Shown here one piece after another: positions 54,807-64,000 of a stretch of 64,000 nt of DNA (positions within the stretch are counted from its first letter, which is position 1; each line of letters starts with the position of its first letter). The DNA lies in the NCBI GenBank assembly GCA_006503475.1, contig RSEH01000036.1:1-64000 (forward strand), in the 5' to 3' direction. Under the pieces are notes generated by a model. The model did no database searches. It worked only from the letters and a program-made list of their open reading frames with translations, and was not told where the DNA came from. The DNA is from Stentor roeselii. Taxonomy: Eukaryota; Ciliophora; Heterotrichea; Heterotrichida; Stentoridae. A program made the translations under genes and the position numbers.

Positions 54807-57782
54807 ATGTGGCACGAGCTGGACGAGAGCGAAGTACTCAAACGACAAGAAACCTCACTCAAAACCGGTTTAACCTCTTCAGAAGTATCAAAGCGCCGTC
54901 AAACTCACGGATGGAACGAGTTAGAAAAGCCAGAAGGCAAAAGTCTAATCGCTCTGATTCTAGAACAGTTCGAAGACCTGATGGTGATAATTCTTCTAGT
55001 GGCAGCAGTGGTCTCGACAGTGATTGCCATTCTTGACAGTCATGAAGGCATTTTAGGATTTGTGGAGCCTATCGTTATTCTTCTTATTCTTATCGCTAAT
55101 GCGACTGTTGGAGTCTGGCAAGAGTCAAACGCTGAAGCAGCTTTGGAAGCATTGAAAGACCTGCAGTCCGAACATGCCAGGGTGTTAAGAGATGGAGAGT
55201 GGAGCACTGTGCTTTCGAAAGAACTCGTCCCTGGCGATGTGATTGAATTGACGATGGGAAACCGATCACCTGCCGATGTTAGAGTCGTGCAGTTGTTGAC
55301 TCCTAGCTTGAAAGTTGATCAGTCTTCTTTAACTGGAGAAACTGAACCAATTTCGAAAAGTACTAAAAAGAATAAGGGAGAGGCCTTGGAATTTAAGACG
55401 AATATTGTTTTTAGTAGCTCGAATATTGCAAGTGGGTCTGGAATTGCGGTGGTTGTTGAAACTGGAATGAAAACTATGATTGGAGGAATTCAGAAATTGG
55501 TGGAAAAAGGGGATGAGGAAGAGGAATCTACACCGTTACAGAAGAAACTTGATGAGTTTGGGAATAAGTTGGCTTGGACTATATTTTTCATTTGTTTACT
55601 TGTATGGGTTATGAATTATAAAAATTTCTTTGATGAAATACATGGATCTCCATTCAGAGGAGCAATCTACTACTTCAAAATCGCAGTAGCCCTAGCAGTA
55701 GCAGCAGTTCCAGAAGGTCTTCCAGCAGTGATAACAACTTGCCTTGCCCTAGGAACTCGAAGAATGGCCAAAAGAAACGCGATAGTAATGAGACTTCCAA
55801 GTGTAGAGACTCTTGGTTGCACAACAATAATCTGCAGCGATAAAACAGGAACATTGACTACAAACGAAATGACAGTAACAACATTCTTAACAACAGACGA
55901 ATCCGGTTCGAACCTGCGCAGTTTCAAAGTAACCGGCCATTCATTCGACCCCGAAGGGGAAGTCCTAGGTTTAGAGCCAAAGCATTTCGACGAGGTCCTG
56001 AAACAATTCGCTCTGACAGCCGACCTCTGCAACAGTTCTTCACTCGAAAAAAAAGAAGGCGGAAGATACAAAGTAACAGGAATGGCAACAGAAGCAGCTC
56101 TAAGAGTTTTAATTGAAAAGTTAAAAAAAGCTGATAAAAAGGGCTTTTTTGATTTCTCTTCTTACAAGAAAATAGTAAATCTTGAATTTTCCTCTTCCAG
56201 GAAGTCCATGAGTGTGATCTGCTCAGGAAAAGCAGGAAATGTGCTTTATGTGAAAGGAGCTCCTGAAAAGATCATAGACCGTGCCTCAAGTGTCTTAGTG
56301 AATGAAAAGTCTCAGAACATGACAGGTCAAACAAAGCAGAAAGTTTTAGAAGCTTGTCAGAAGTTAAGTGAAGAAGGCCTCAGATGTCTTGCCTTGGCCT
56401 ACAAAACGAATTTATCTGAATTAAACGACTACAACGGCCCTAGTCACAAAGCTCACAGTTTACTTGAAAATCATGAAAACTTCGAAGGAATTGAATCAGG
56501 CCTTACATTTTTAGGAGTCGCAGCAATGAGAGACCCTCCAAGACCTGAAGTCCCTGACGCTATTCGTCTTTGCAAGCAGGCAGGAATCAAGGTCTTCATG
56601 ATCACCGGCGATAATCAGAAGACTGCAGAGGCCATCGCAGGTCAAGTCAAGATCATGGACGGGAAGACTTTAAGTTTGACTGGCCCTGAACTAGACAAGC
56701 TTTCTGATGACTCTTTGAAGGCGAAACTCGCTTCAGCTGAATCTTGTGTCTTTAGTCGAACGACTCCTGAGAATAAATATCGTCTTGTTAACCTTTTGAA
56801 AAGTTTGAACGAAGTCGTCGCCATGACTGGCGACGGAGTCAACGACGCCCCTGCCTTGAAAGCGGCAAGTATCGGAGTCGCTATGGGAATAACTGGCACT
56901 GAAGTCGCTAAAAATGCCTCAGATATGGTCCTGGCTGATGATAAGTTCTCAACAATAGTAGCAGCAGTGGAGGAAGGCCGAAGTATTTACAACAACACAA
57001 AAGCTTTTATAAGGTACTTGATTTCTTCTAATATCGGAGAAGTCGTCAGCATATTTTTAACGGCGATGCTTGGACTTCCTGAAGGTTTCACTTCTGTGCA
57101 GCTTTTGTGGGTTAATCTTGTGACTGACGGACCTCCTGCAACTGCTTTAGGGTTTAACCCGCCTGATCTGGACATTATGAAGACACCTCCACGGAAAAAT
57201 GATGAGCAGTTGATTAACGGGTGGGTTTACTTCAGGTACTTCGTGATCGGCATTTATGTCGGAGCGGCGACTGTTGGAATCTTTGTTTATTGGTATTTGT
57301 TCTTCGAGTCACCTGATGGACATCCTCTTATTTCTTATGCACAGTTGTCGAACTGGTCCGAATGTCCTTCTTGGAAAGGTTTTTCACTCGCTAACTGGGG
57401 AGGACTTAACTTGGAAAAAAACCCTTGTTTGTACTTCACTGAAGGGAAAGTCAAGGCAAGTACCTTGAGTCTTTCTGTACTGGTCACTATTGAGATGTTC
57501 AATGCTTTCAATGCACTTTCAGAAGATAACTCTTTACTTCAGATGCCGCCTTGGATCAACCCTTGGCTCTTGGTCGCTACAGCTTCTTCAATGATTTTAC
57601 ATTGCATGATCCTTTATGTGCCTTTTTTCAATGGAATCTTCGGAATTCAGCCTTTGGATCAGAGCGAGTGGGTCTTAGTCCTCGCTTTTTCCGCACCTGT
57701 CACAGTCATTGATGAAGTTCTTAAACTCGTCAGCAGGACACTCAATTCTAATCGAATCGCTGCAAGCAAAAAGACAAATTAG
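54807..57782 (+). CDS. SERCA-type Ca2+-transporting P-type ATPase
   Basis: The 991-residue protein fits class IIA pumps end to end. It has the cytosolic start (TSSEVSKRRQTHGWNELEKP), actuator motif SSLTGETEP, PEGLPAVITTCLALGTRRMA with the Ca2+-binding EGLPA, phosphorylation site CSDKTGTLTTNEM (about residue 350), nucleotide site KGAPE, MITGDN, and MTGDGVNDAPALKAASIGVA. Membrane helices 5-10 follow, with NIGEVVSIFLTAMLGLPEG and NLVTDGPPATALGFNPPD carrying the other Ca2+ ligands. The length is typical of SERCA (about 1000), and no C-terminal calmodulin-binding tail of plasma-membrane pumps is present. It pumps Ca2+ into ER or cortical alveolar stores, important for Ca2+-driven contraction and ciliary reversal. 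Confidence 0.96.
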   Translation: MWHELDESEVLKRQETSLKTGLTSSEVSKRRQTHGWNELEKPEGKSLIALILEQFEDLMVIILLVAAVVSTVIAILDSHEGILGFVEPIVILLILIANATVGVWQESNAEAALEALKDLQSEHARVLRDGEWSTVLSKELVPGDVIELTMGNRSPADVRVVQLLTPSLKVDQSSLTGETEPISKSTKKNKGEALEFKTNIVFSSSNIASGSGIAVVVETGMKTMIGGIQKLVEKGDEEEESTPLQKKLDEFGNKLAWTIFFICLLVWVMNYKNFFDEIHGSPFRGAIYYFKIAVALAVAAVPEGLPAVITTCLALGTRRMAKRNAIVMRLPSVETLGCTTIICSDKTGTLTTNEMTVTTFLTTDESGSNLRSFKVTGHSFDPEGEVLGLEPKHFDEVLKQFALTADLCNSSSLEKKEGGRYKVTGMATEAALRVLIEKLKKADKKGFFDFSSYKKIVNLEFSSSRKSMSVICSGKAGNVLYVKGAPEKIIDRASSVLVNEKSQNMTGQTKQKVLEACQKLSEEGLRCLALAYKTNLSELNDYNGPSHKAHSLLENHENFEGIESGLTFLGVAAMRDPPRPEVPDAIRLCKQAGIKVFMITGDNQKTAEAIAGQVKIMDGKTLSLTGPELDKLSDDSLKAKLASAESCVFSRTTPENKYRLVNLLKSLNEVVAMTGDGVNDAPALKAASIGVAMGITGTEVAKNASDMVLADDKFSTIVAAVEEGRSIYNNTKAFIRYLISSNIGEVVSIFLTAMLGLPEGFTSVQLLWVNLVTDGPPATALGFNPPDLDIMKTPPRKNDEQLINGWVYFRYFVIGIYVGAATVGIFVYWYLFFESPDGHPLISYAQLSNWSECPSWKGFSLANWGGLNLEKNPCLYFTEGKVKASTLSLSVLVTIEMFNAFNALSEDNSLLQMPPWINPWLLVATASSMILHCMILYVPFFNGIFGIQPLDQSEWVLVLAFSAPVTVIDEVLKLVSRTLNSNRIAASKKTN

Positions 57783-57826
57783 TTAGTTAGTAGAAGTTAA
57801 ACTGATAAGAATTTTTTTAAATATAA

Positions 57827-60028
57827 ATGACTGAACCTGTTAGAAACATCTCTGATGATTTTATTATTGTCTCTGTCCCGCCCAAAGGCGTCAATTATCA
57901 GGCTCCGGTCTTTAAAAGACTGAAAATTTTGCAAGAAAGTGAAAAAAACTCTTGGCTTGGAATTGATATTAATTCTATTGGGAAAACTGGAACTAAAGCT
58001 AGCTTTTTACCTAGTTATTTGATTGCTTTTGAGAAGAAAATGAAGAAGTTTTTGAGGAAGGGGTTTGGGGAAGATTCTCGACCACCTTTGGTTTGTTTTC
58101 AACCAGTCACAGAAGAGCAGCTCTGCAAAGAAGGACCTCCTTCAAACATGTACTCAAAAGGTTGTTTTTCCCAAAACAAAGACCTCCTCTACCGAGTCTT
58201 TAAAACCGACTCAAGGCTCGTTCGATCAATATTAGAATCATCAGGTTTTTCATCAACTGACTCTCACGATTGGAACGTTTTATGGGTCGGTTCAAGTGCG
58301 CAGATGTATTTATACGAAGGTCTAAACGAATACCAAAGAATAAATCATTTCCCCAACTCATACGAATTGACTCGCAAGGACAAGATGCATTTGAATATTT
58401 CAAACATGATAAGTTTATACGGCAGAGATGATTATGACTTTGTTCCAGATACTTTTTTACTTCCTGATCAATTTAATGAATTTTATGCACAGTATATGAA
58501 AAACAGATCAAATATGTGGATTCATAAACCTTGTGGGTCGTCTCAGGGAAGAGGCATCTTTTTGGTCAACTCTCCTTCGGATATACCTCAAGGAGAACCT
58601 TGTATTATTTCCAAGTATATTCCTAACCCTCTTCTTATCAATGAACTTAAATTTGATGTTAGGATTTATGTGCTAGTCAGCTCGTTTGATCCTCTTAGGG
58701 TTTATGTTTATGATGAAGGATTGGCGAGATTTGCAAGTGAAAAATACAACCCAGTAAACAAATCCAACCGTTTTAGCCACCTAACAAACTACAGCGTAAA
58801 CAAGAAAAACGAAAAATTCATCCAAAACCAAGACTGGCGTCAAGACAACATCGGTCACAAATGGAGTCTAAACGCCTTAAACAAGCACCTCGAGTCAATA
58901 GGAGTAGACACAACCCTTCTCTGGTTAAAAATATACGACCTGATAATAAAAAGCCTGATATCAATTGAGCCAATCGTATTAGACTCTCTAAGAAACTTAG
59001 TAGTCCACCGCAACAACTGTTTCGACTTATTCGGTTTCGACGTCTTAATCGATTCAGACCTAAAGCCCTGGCTCTTAGAAGTAAACCTCAGCCCATCGCT
59101 GGCAACAGACTCTCCTCTAGACCTTCACATAAAATCATCTCTAATCTCAGACACCTTCAACCTAATCGGAATCCGAGGCTTCGACCGTAAAAAAGAATCG
59201 GCAAACAAAGTACGAGCACGAATAAAAGCACGTCAAATGCAATTAGACCGTGAACGAAAAAAGTTAGGAGAAAGTTTCATGTCTTTAAACGACTCCAGAT
59301 CGAAATCTTCAGAAATTTTTCGAGATACTTTAGAAGAATACGAACATAAAGGGTCATTTTTAAGGATTTACCCTTCGAAAGGTTGTGATCATTATGATAG
59401 GTTTTTTTCAGGACTTCGGCCGAATAATAAACTTTTGTATCGGTTCTTGTTTTATGATATCTGGGATGAAGGGATTTCTTTACAGCCTTCGATAAAGGAA
59501 AATGTTAAAAGTAAAGCTGATGAAAGGCCTTCTATGTTTGAAGATCTACTTTTTGAGTATGTCACAAGACTTGTCCATGCTTTGAAAACTCTTCCAGAGG
59601 ACAGCTTGAAACAGGACTGGAAAATTAACATAGAAAATTTTGTAAGTCACTCGTATTGGAACTCTTCAGTTGCCAAAGCTTCTGGAAATCTTTGGCAAAC
59701 TCTTGAAGGTCGATTGAATGAGATGAAAAAAAGAGCTGATGAAAAAAAAGCAGAAGGGTTTAGAGGTTTAAGTGCTGTTAGAATTGAAGGAAATTTAAAA
59801 GCTGCTGCTAAGGCAGGACAGGTTGAATTGGTTAATACTTTGTTTGTTGATGAAAAAATAGGGATTTTGTCTGATATTATCAAGTGGCTTTCAATTAAAA
59901 CTCAAAAAAGAAGCTCGTATGTCTCGGTTCGAAAGTATCGTGAAGAGGAAAGCTCGGTTGAAAATCATGCACTTTATTCTTCTTGTTCACCTATTCCAGG
60001 AAATAAACCTGGACATCGAAAAAAGTAA
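57827..60028 (+). CDS. Tubulin tyrosine ligase-like polyglutamylase (TTLL)
   Basis: A 733-residue protein with a TTL domain at about 150-460. Key motifs are WIHKPCGSSQGRGIFLVNS (ATP-grasp lysine and glycine loop), CIISKYIPNPLLIN, KFDVRIYVLVSSFDPLRVYV, NRFSHLTNYSVNKKN, NNCFDLFGFDVLIDSDLKPW and LLEVNLSPSLATDSPLD (Mg2+-binding E-x-N). FDLFGFDVLID with the SLA-x-D-SPLD end points to the TTLL4/5/6 polyglutamylase group. These add glutamate chains to tubulin of cilia and cortical microtubules. The C-terminal 270 residues are helical and basic and may bind microtubules. It starts 44 nt after the SERCA stop. The coding strand shows four alternating G/T and A/C blocks. Confidence 0.93.
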   Translation: MTEPVRNISDDFIIVSVPPKGVNYQAPVFKRLKILQESEKNSWLGIDINSIGKTGTKASFLPSYLIAFEKKMKKFLRKGFGEDSRPPLVCFQPVTEEQLCKEGPPSNMYSKGCFSQNKDLLYRVFKTDSRLVRSILESSGFSSTDSHDWNVLWVGSSAQMYLYEGLNEYQRINHFPNSYELTRKDKMHLNISNMISLYGRDDYDFVPDTFLLPDQFNEFYAQYMKNRSNMWIHKPCGSSQGRGIFLVNSPSDIPQGEPCIISKYIPNPLLINELKFDVRIYVLVSSFDPLRVYVYDEGLARFASEKYNPVNKSNRFSHLTNYSVNKKNEKFIQNQDWRQDNIGHKWSLNALNKHLESIGVDTTLLWLKIYDLIIKSLISIEPIVLDSLRNLVVHRNNCFDLFGFDVLIDSDLKPWLLEVNLSPSLATDSPLDLHIKSSLISDTFNLIGIRGFDRKKESANKVRARIKARQMQLDRERKKLGESFMSLNDSRSKSSEIFRDTLEEYEHKGSFLRIYPSKGCDHYDRFFSGLRPNNKLLYRFLFYDIWDEGISLQPSIKENVKSKADERPSMFEDLLFEYVTRLVHALKTLPEDSLKQDWKINIENFVSHSYWNSSVAKASGNLWQTLEGRLNEMKKRADEKKAEGFRGLSAVRIEGNLKAAAKAGQVELVNTLFVDEKIGILSDIIKWLSIKTQKRSSYVSVRKYREEESSVENHALYSSCSPIPGNKPGHRKK

Positions 60029-60153
60029 GGGTTATATAGGGCTAAAACTATTAACGCGGATACTTTGCATCAATTGAATAACCAGAATTATATGGTTAAA
60101 GTTGGAAGATATTCCATCAGCACTTCTTAAGTTAAATAATTATTTAATTACTC

Positions 60154-62022
60154 TTATGATTGTGACAGCAACTTGCAATGACTCAGGTAAGACGGTAAAT
60201 TAGTAACCTGTTTCACAAACTTAATTATTTCATTTTTCTCATTTTCCACATATTTTTTCTCCTGATATATCTGATTAGCTAAAGTTTTAAGTTTTCCTTT
60301 CTCAAGTTCATTTTCCAGTTTCCTGTTATAAACATTTTTTTTCTCATTCTCATACAAAAACTTCTCCTTATCCATTTTTTCCTTCTCTCTAGCAAGTTTT
60401 TCAGTGACTTTCTGTAAAATTTCAATAATTTCCTTAGCACTATAATTTTTTTTCCAATTTTCCAACAAAAACTTTTCCCTTTGTTTGAGTTCCAATTGTT
60501 TAGCTTCGATTTTGATTTTTTCTTTCTCCAAGTTCTTTTTAATCATCATGTCAAATTTGAACAAGGCATTGATTTGAGTGCGAAGTTCATTTAAATTGTA
60601 CCCATCTTCATTAAAATTTTCATTATTTCCTGACCGTTTTTTAAGAATAGCCTTTTCTTCAAGTTTCATCAAACTTTTACTAAGACTTTCCTGGATTTCT
60701 TGCTTTAAACTCTCAGAGTCCCCGTTAGAGTCTCTTAAAAGTTGTTTAATTAGTTTTCCTCTTTTTTGGTTTTCTTTTTTGACGGTTTTCTCAATAGTTT
60801 CGAATTTTTTAAACATTGTTTTTGTTTGAATTTTGCAGTCTTGAATAGCTTGTTCCCCTCGTTTATTCGTGATTTTTGTTTTACATCTTTCTATTTCAAT
60901 CATAAGCTTTTCATTCGGAGTAGAAGTGGAAGCTTTGTCCTCCAAGAACCTGAGATGTTCCTGCAGTGATTCTAAAGTAACGTTTTTATAAGAAGGGACA
61001 GGCACCTGCAGTTCATGAGAAGAAAGTTCGATTCCTGCCATTAATTTCGAGTTTAAAACAGTAGTTTCTTCAATGACTTCCGGGTCAGGACTAGCGTCAG
61101 GTTCTCTTTTCTGTCTTTTCTTCTGTTCCCTGATAAGCGGGGGGTTATAAGTAGAAGGTTCAACAATTTTAGCTTGTTTTTCAATTTCTTTTTTATATTC
61201 ATTCAATTCTGAAATTTTTCCTAATAAATGCTGTTTCAAGATCTTGACTTCATTTAACTGCCACTCGATATCTTTCTGAGTTTTTTCCAAAGCTTTGTTT
61301 TTCGAAGTGTAATTTTTTACCTCCACCTGCAACGCAGCTTCTTTGATCAGGTCCTGTGAGGTAGGAATGAATTTATGAACTTCATTAATAGGATCAGCGC
61401 AAACAATTTTGAACTGATTAAACATTTCTTGTATCACTTCCTGTTCTTTTTCGCAAAACATATTTATTTCAGTTAAAAAATAGTTCTCTGATTCAAGCAG
61501 TGAAATTTTGTCTTTTAAAGAAGTTTCAGTGAGTTTTCTTTGCATTGCTGAAACAAAACCTTTATCAGGGTAGTCCTTCGACTCAGTATCAACAGTCCTT
61601 ATTTTCAACTGCACGCCTGGAATAGATAAAACTGCAAATTCAAGTCTTCCTCGCAGGACTAGTTTTAAATCATTTAAAATTTTCCGAAGTTCTTTAGAGT
61701 TTAAACAGATTTCACTGATGTTCCGACAAGAATGAGCGAGAAAGTCTTCAACCTGCATTTGAAGTCTGTCGTTTTCAAGTAAAATTTCTTCGAATTTTCT
61801 GTCGATTTTGTCTTCTAACGACTCTGGGTTGCTTTCTGAGTCGGAAAACGAGTTTTTGAAGTTACTGCTGGAAAGGTTGTTTAAAGAGAACTGGTTACTG
61901 CGAGACATGTCCATGTTGCCCATCAGGTTTTGGATCACGCCGTTAAGTCTTTCGATTTGGTCTTCCACGTCTTCTGAAGCAGGATGAACAACGAAAACTC
62001 TTCTAGGAGGTAAGCAGGCCAT
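60154..62022 (-). CDS. Long coiled-coil protein of unknown function
   Basis: A 622-residue protein dominated by coiled coil. A helix lies at about 70-130 (EDKIDRKFEEILLENDRLQM); a short globular part contains FAVLSIPGVQLKIRTVD; coiled coils run from 160 to 290 and from 430 to 600 (KEKIKIEAKQLELKQREKFL, EKEKMDKEKFLYENEKKN). In between lies a disordered basic segment (REQKKRQKREPDASPDPEVI). There is no motor, zinc or enzyme motif. It is likely structural, for example ciliary, basal-body or cortical, but no family signature confirms that. It starts 9 nt after the stop of the next gene on the same strand. Confidence 0.78.
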   Translation of the reverse strand: MACLPPRRVFVVHPASEDVEDQIERLNGVIQNLMGNMDMSRSNQFSLNNLSSSNFKNSFSDSESNPESLEDKIDRKFEEILLENDRLQMQVEDFLAHSCRNISEICLNSKELRKILNDLKLVLRGRLEFAVLSIPGVQLKIRTVDTESKDYPDKGFVSAMQRKLTETSLKDKISLLESENYFLTEINMFCEKEQEVIQEMFNQFKIVCADPINEVHKFIPTSQDLIKEAALQVEVKNYTSKNKALEKTQKDIEWQLNEVKILKQHLLGKISELNEYKKEIEKQAKIVEPSTYNPPLIREQKKRQKREPDASPDPEVIEETTVLNSKLMAGIELSSHELQVPVPSYKNVTLESLQEHLRFLEDKASTSTPNEKLMIEIERCKTKITNKRGEQAIQDCKIQTKTMFKKFETIEKTVKKENQKRGKLIKQLLRDSNGDSESLKQEIQESLSKSLMKLEEKAILKKRSGNNENFNEDGYNLNELRTQINALFKFDMMIKKNLEKEKIKIEAKQLELKQREKFLLENWKKNYSAKEIIEILQKVTEKLAREKEKMDKEKFLYENEKKNVYNRKLENELEKGKLKTLANQIYQEKKYVENEKNEIIKFVKQVTNLPSYLSHCKLLSQS

Positions 62023-62031
62023 TTAACAATA

Positions 62032-63285
62032 TTAGTCAAAAAGGGTTTTATTTAAAAATTCAAGGAATTCAAGACTCTTTAACATCGTAACTGAACAAAT
62101 CTCAACATTTTGTAGTTTCTTCATTTTTTTAAAGTCCTTTTCGTGCTCTTCTTGTAAAATTTTCACAGAAATTTGCCCAAGGGTCAGAAAAATCCGGTTT
62201 TTTTGTAAGAAGTTATTAAAAATTAAGTCAACTTTGATACTTAAGTTCTTTATCATCATTGATTCGCTGATGATAACTTCTTCAAATTGTTCAAGTTTAT
62301 CTCTTCTTTCGCAGAGTATTTTTTTTACCAGGTTTGTAGGAGTTGTTATGTTTAATGATTTGTTGATCGTCAACTGGGAGAGATTCCAGTTTAATTCGCA
62401 GTTGCTGAAGCTTAAATTCTGCTCGATGATATTTCTTACGAGACTTCTTTTCCCTGAATCTTTCATTTCACTTATTGAAGCGATTTTGAAGTTGGATTTA
62501 GTGAATTGTGATGAAGTGTCTAATACTTTTAGTAAGAATTCTGAGTCTTTTTCACTTATAGTGATGCAGGTTTTGTTTGGAATGCCTTTTATTGTTGATA
62601 CTATTGACTCCTCGTCTGATATCGACTCTCGGAAACGAAGGACTATTCGGTCTTGGAACATTGAAAAGTAAAGACGTGGTAAAACTAGTGAGTTTAAGTT
62701 GAACACGAGATGGGAAAAAGTGGACTTTAGAGGCTGGGATAAGTGGTAGGAGTAGATTTCGTGGTCGTTTTGGCTGTACACGTTTATGTCGAATTGGGAG
62801 AAGTTTCGGTTGTAGCTGATTTGTGAAATGCAGTAGACTCCGGAGATATTTGAACAGATTTTTACCAACCCATCATCCTCCTTCTCCTCTTCAACAAAAT
62901 GCTTTCTCTCTACTTTAACATGATTCAACCTATCTAAACTGAAAGCAAGTCCATCCCTGACCTCAGTATCAATTCTAATCCTTTCAGCTGAAATCTGCAG
63001 CAAAGAGTCAAGTTTTTTGCTAAGTTTCAATATTTTCGAGAACCTTGCCCTCATCGAGTATTCATCCTGATACTTGTTACTAAGCGAAATCAAGTCCCTG
63101 ATAAGTCCAAGTTTCAAGCTATACAAGTTGAGGTTTTCCAGATGTTCCAAACCATTCGTCATCAACTTCGAGTCTTTATTTTTTTTGATCCCTGAGCTTA
63201 TCGGGTTCCGAATCTTCAGAAGCGGCTGAATTTTCTTCACTTCGATTTTTTTACCGAGAATGGCTTCACTCTGGACTTTTTGCAT
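62032..63285 (-). CDS. Hypothetical protein
   Basis: A 417-residue protein, basic at the N terminus, with a helical stretch at 45-110 (LKLGLIRDLISLSNKYQDEY, LKLSKKLDSLLQISAERI). A beta-rich middle follows (VYCISQISYNRNFSQFDINV, EIYSYHLSQPL, SLVLPRLYFSMFQDRIVLRF), which repeats the exposed-strand pattern of C2-like or propeller-like folds. The C terminus is helical. No family, membrane helix or catalytic motif is recognised. The start codon is only 9 nt from that of the divergent membrane-protein gene. Strand composition flips sharply at about 62860, inside this frame. Confidence 0.72.
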   Translation of the reverse strand: MQKVQSEAILGKKIEVKKIQPLLKIRNPISSGIKKNKDSKLMTNGLEHLENLNLYSLKLGLIRDLISLSNKYQDEYSMRARFSKILKLSKKLDSLLQISAERIRIDTEVRDGLAFSLDRLNHVKVERKHFVEEEKEDDGLVKICSNISGVYCISQISYNRNFSQFDINVYSQNDHEIYSYHLSQPLKSTFSHLVFNLNSLVLPRLYFSMFQDRIVLRFRESISDEESIVSTIKGIPNKTCITISEKDSEFLLKVLDTSSQFTKSNFKIASISEMKDSGKRSLVRNIIEQNLSFSNCELNWNLSQLTINKSLNITTPTNLVKKILCERRDKLEQFEEVIISESMMIKNLSIKVDLIFNNFLQKNRIFLTLGQISVKILQEEHEKDFKKMKKLQNVEICSVTMLKSLEFLEFLNKTLFD

Positions 63286-63294
63286 GTAATAAAT

Positions 63295-63801
63295 ATGAAC
63301 TGCTGCTTGTCTATCAATCGATACGACCCTGTTACTTCAAATGTCAGAAAATTAACTCGGATTTTAAAGGTTTTAGGCTTGGTGCTTATTGTTTTTGCGT
63401 TTTTTACTCTGATTTTTAATTTGATTTCTGCAGTTTTAATGATTTTCACCTGGTTTTTAATTTGTTTTGTGTTGTTGACTAGAAATTGGCAGGCTTGTGT
63501 AGGGATTATTGTTGTTTTGACTGGAGATTTTATTTGGGCTGTTTTGATTTTTTTACATGTTTTGATTGGAGAAAGAGGAGATTTGGAAAGAGTTGGGATT
63601 AGACCTTTACTTTTTTTGGTTAAATTGCCTTTGATTTTACTGATTTTGTTTTATACTTTTTTGATGTATCGGGAACTTAAGGCCTTGGCTATTGAATCTG
63701 TTGAGTCTGTCGCTGTTTTTTTCAACTATGGGGCGAATCTGACACAGGATGAGGACGGACAACAAACTAATCAGTTTCCAGGACCTTCTTATAAAATTTA
63801 A
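63295..63801 (+). CDS. Small membrane protein with four hydrophobic helices
   Basis: A 168-residue protein from ATG 63295 (upstream codons in the frame offer only TTG). Four hydrophobic segments follow a short N terminus: LKVLGLVLIVFAFFTLIFNL, VLMIFTWFLICFVLLT, ACVGIIVVLTGDFIWAVLIF and LLFLVKLPLILLILFYTFLM. The tail is polar (NLTQDEDGQQTNQFPGPSYK). MNCC at the start could be palmitoylated. A tetraspan layout of this size occurs in MARVEL-like proteins and in many unrelated families, so no function is assigned. The region is strongly G/T-rich. Confidence 0.75.
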   Translation: MNCCLSINRYDPVTSNVRKLTRILKVLGLVLIVFAFFTLIFNLISAVLMIFTWFLICFVLLTRNWQACVGIIVVLTGDFIWAVLIFLHVLIGERGDLERVGIRPLLFLVKLPLILLILFYTFLMYRELKALAIESVESVAVFFNYGANLTQDEDGQQTNQFPGPSYKI

Positions 63802-64000
63802 TTTGAAGTTTAATTAAGTTATAATTTTAATAGTTTATTTCGGTGAATATTATGGATTTATTCAAGTTCATGACTTGATTTTAATGAATGTAACTTTAAA
63901 CTATCGCCATTTAAAGTAAAGAAATTTTTAATATTTTCAACTTTTTTAATACTTAATAATTACGGGTACATTTCCAGCATAACTTAAAATATTCATTATT
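63802..64000. other. AT-rich 3' flank at the window edge
   Basis: The last 199 bases are AT-rich and without a reading frame. There is no telomere repeat, so the chromosome continues beyond the window. Confidence 0.7.

Overview
The window is the left end of a macronuclear chromosome of a heterotrich ciliate, most likely Stentor (S. coeruleus or close kin). Bases 1-134 are a telomere of the 8-base unit ACACCCTA (G strand TTAGGGTG-type, a permutation of the heterotrich CCCTAACA repeat). Every intron I could place is exactly 15 nt with GT...AG ends, as described for Stentor. All three stop codons end genes (for example TGA at 14582-14584, 38123-38125 and 44115-44117; TAG at 33797-33799) and Trp is TGG inside conserved proteins, so the code is standard. 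That argues against Blepharisma (UGA = Trp), which shares the telomere unit.

Region 1, telomere to about 10.8 kb: gene-poor, AT-rich and full of decayed genes. It holds a broken zinc-finger/coiled-coil/WD40 gene (2694-4197), several anonymous coding relics, the N-lobe of a dead NEK kinase (5030-5466), WD40 relics (6508-7115) and one intact-looking gene of four tandem 71-residue Cys-rich repeats (7920-8774).

Region 2, 10.8-27 kb: gene-dense. It carries a RING-H2/coiled-coil protein, a compact p62/NBR1-like autophagy receptor (PB1-ZZ-UBA), mitochondrial ATP synthase OSCP, NADP isocitrate dehydrogenase, two coiled-coil proteins, a flavin monooxygenase, a predicted myristoylated protein, RanBP1, VPS72/YL1, a PP2C phosphatase and a CDKL-type kinase.

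Region 3, 27-49 kb: tomosyn/Lgl with an R-SNARE tail, a MAP2K-like pseudokinase, DPH3, an SNM1-family nuclease, a PG-rich axonemal-type protein, a second PP2C, a TMBIM/Lifeguard protein, a pseudokinase-C2 protein, a large coiled-coil protein overlapping a tandem kinase-pseudokinase gene, a SETD3-like methyltransferase, a predicted mitochondrial helical protein and a TPR-IQ protein.

Region 4, 49-64 kb: a GYF-domain protein, Sec24, hypotheticals, a SERCA-type Ca2+ pump, a TTLL polyglutamylase and a small four-helix membrane protein.

The genes do not form an operon or pathway cassette. They are ordinary eukaryotic housekeeping and signalling genes packed very tightly: start codons of divergent genes lie 6, 9 and 18 nt apart, convergent stops 4 nt apart, and one tandem pair overlaps as ATGA. 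Kinase-related genes are frequent (four in the gene-dense part plus one relic), matching the known expansion of the Stentor kinome. I saw no rRNA, tRNA, CRISPR or intact mobile element. The most unusual large-scale signal is an alternation of G/T-rich and A/C-rich strand blocks of a few hundred bases that ignores gene boundaries and flips sharply inside exons.
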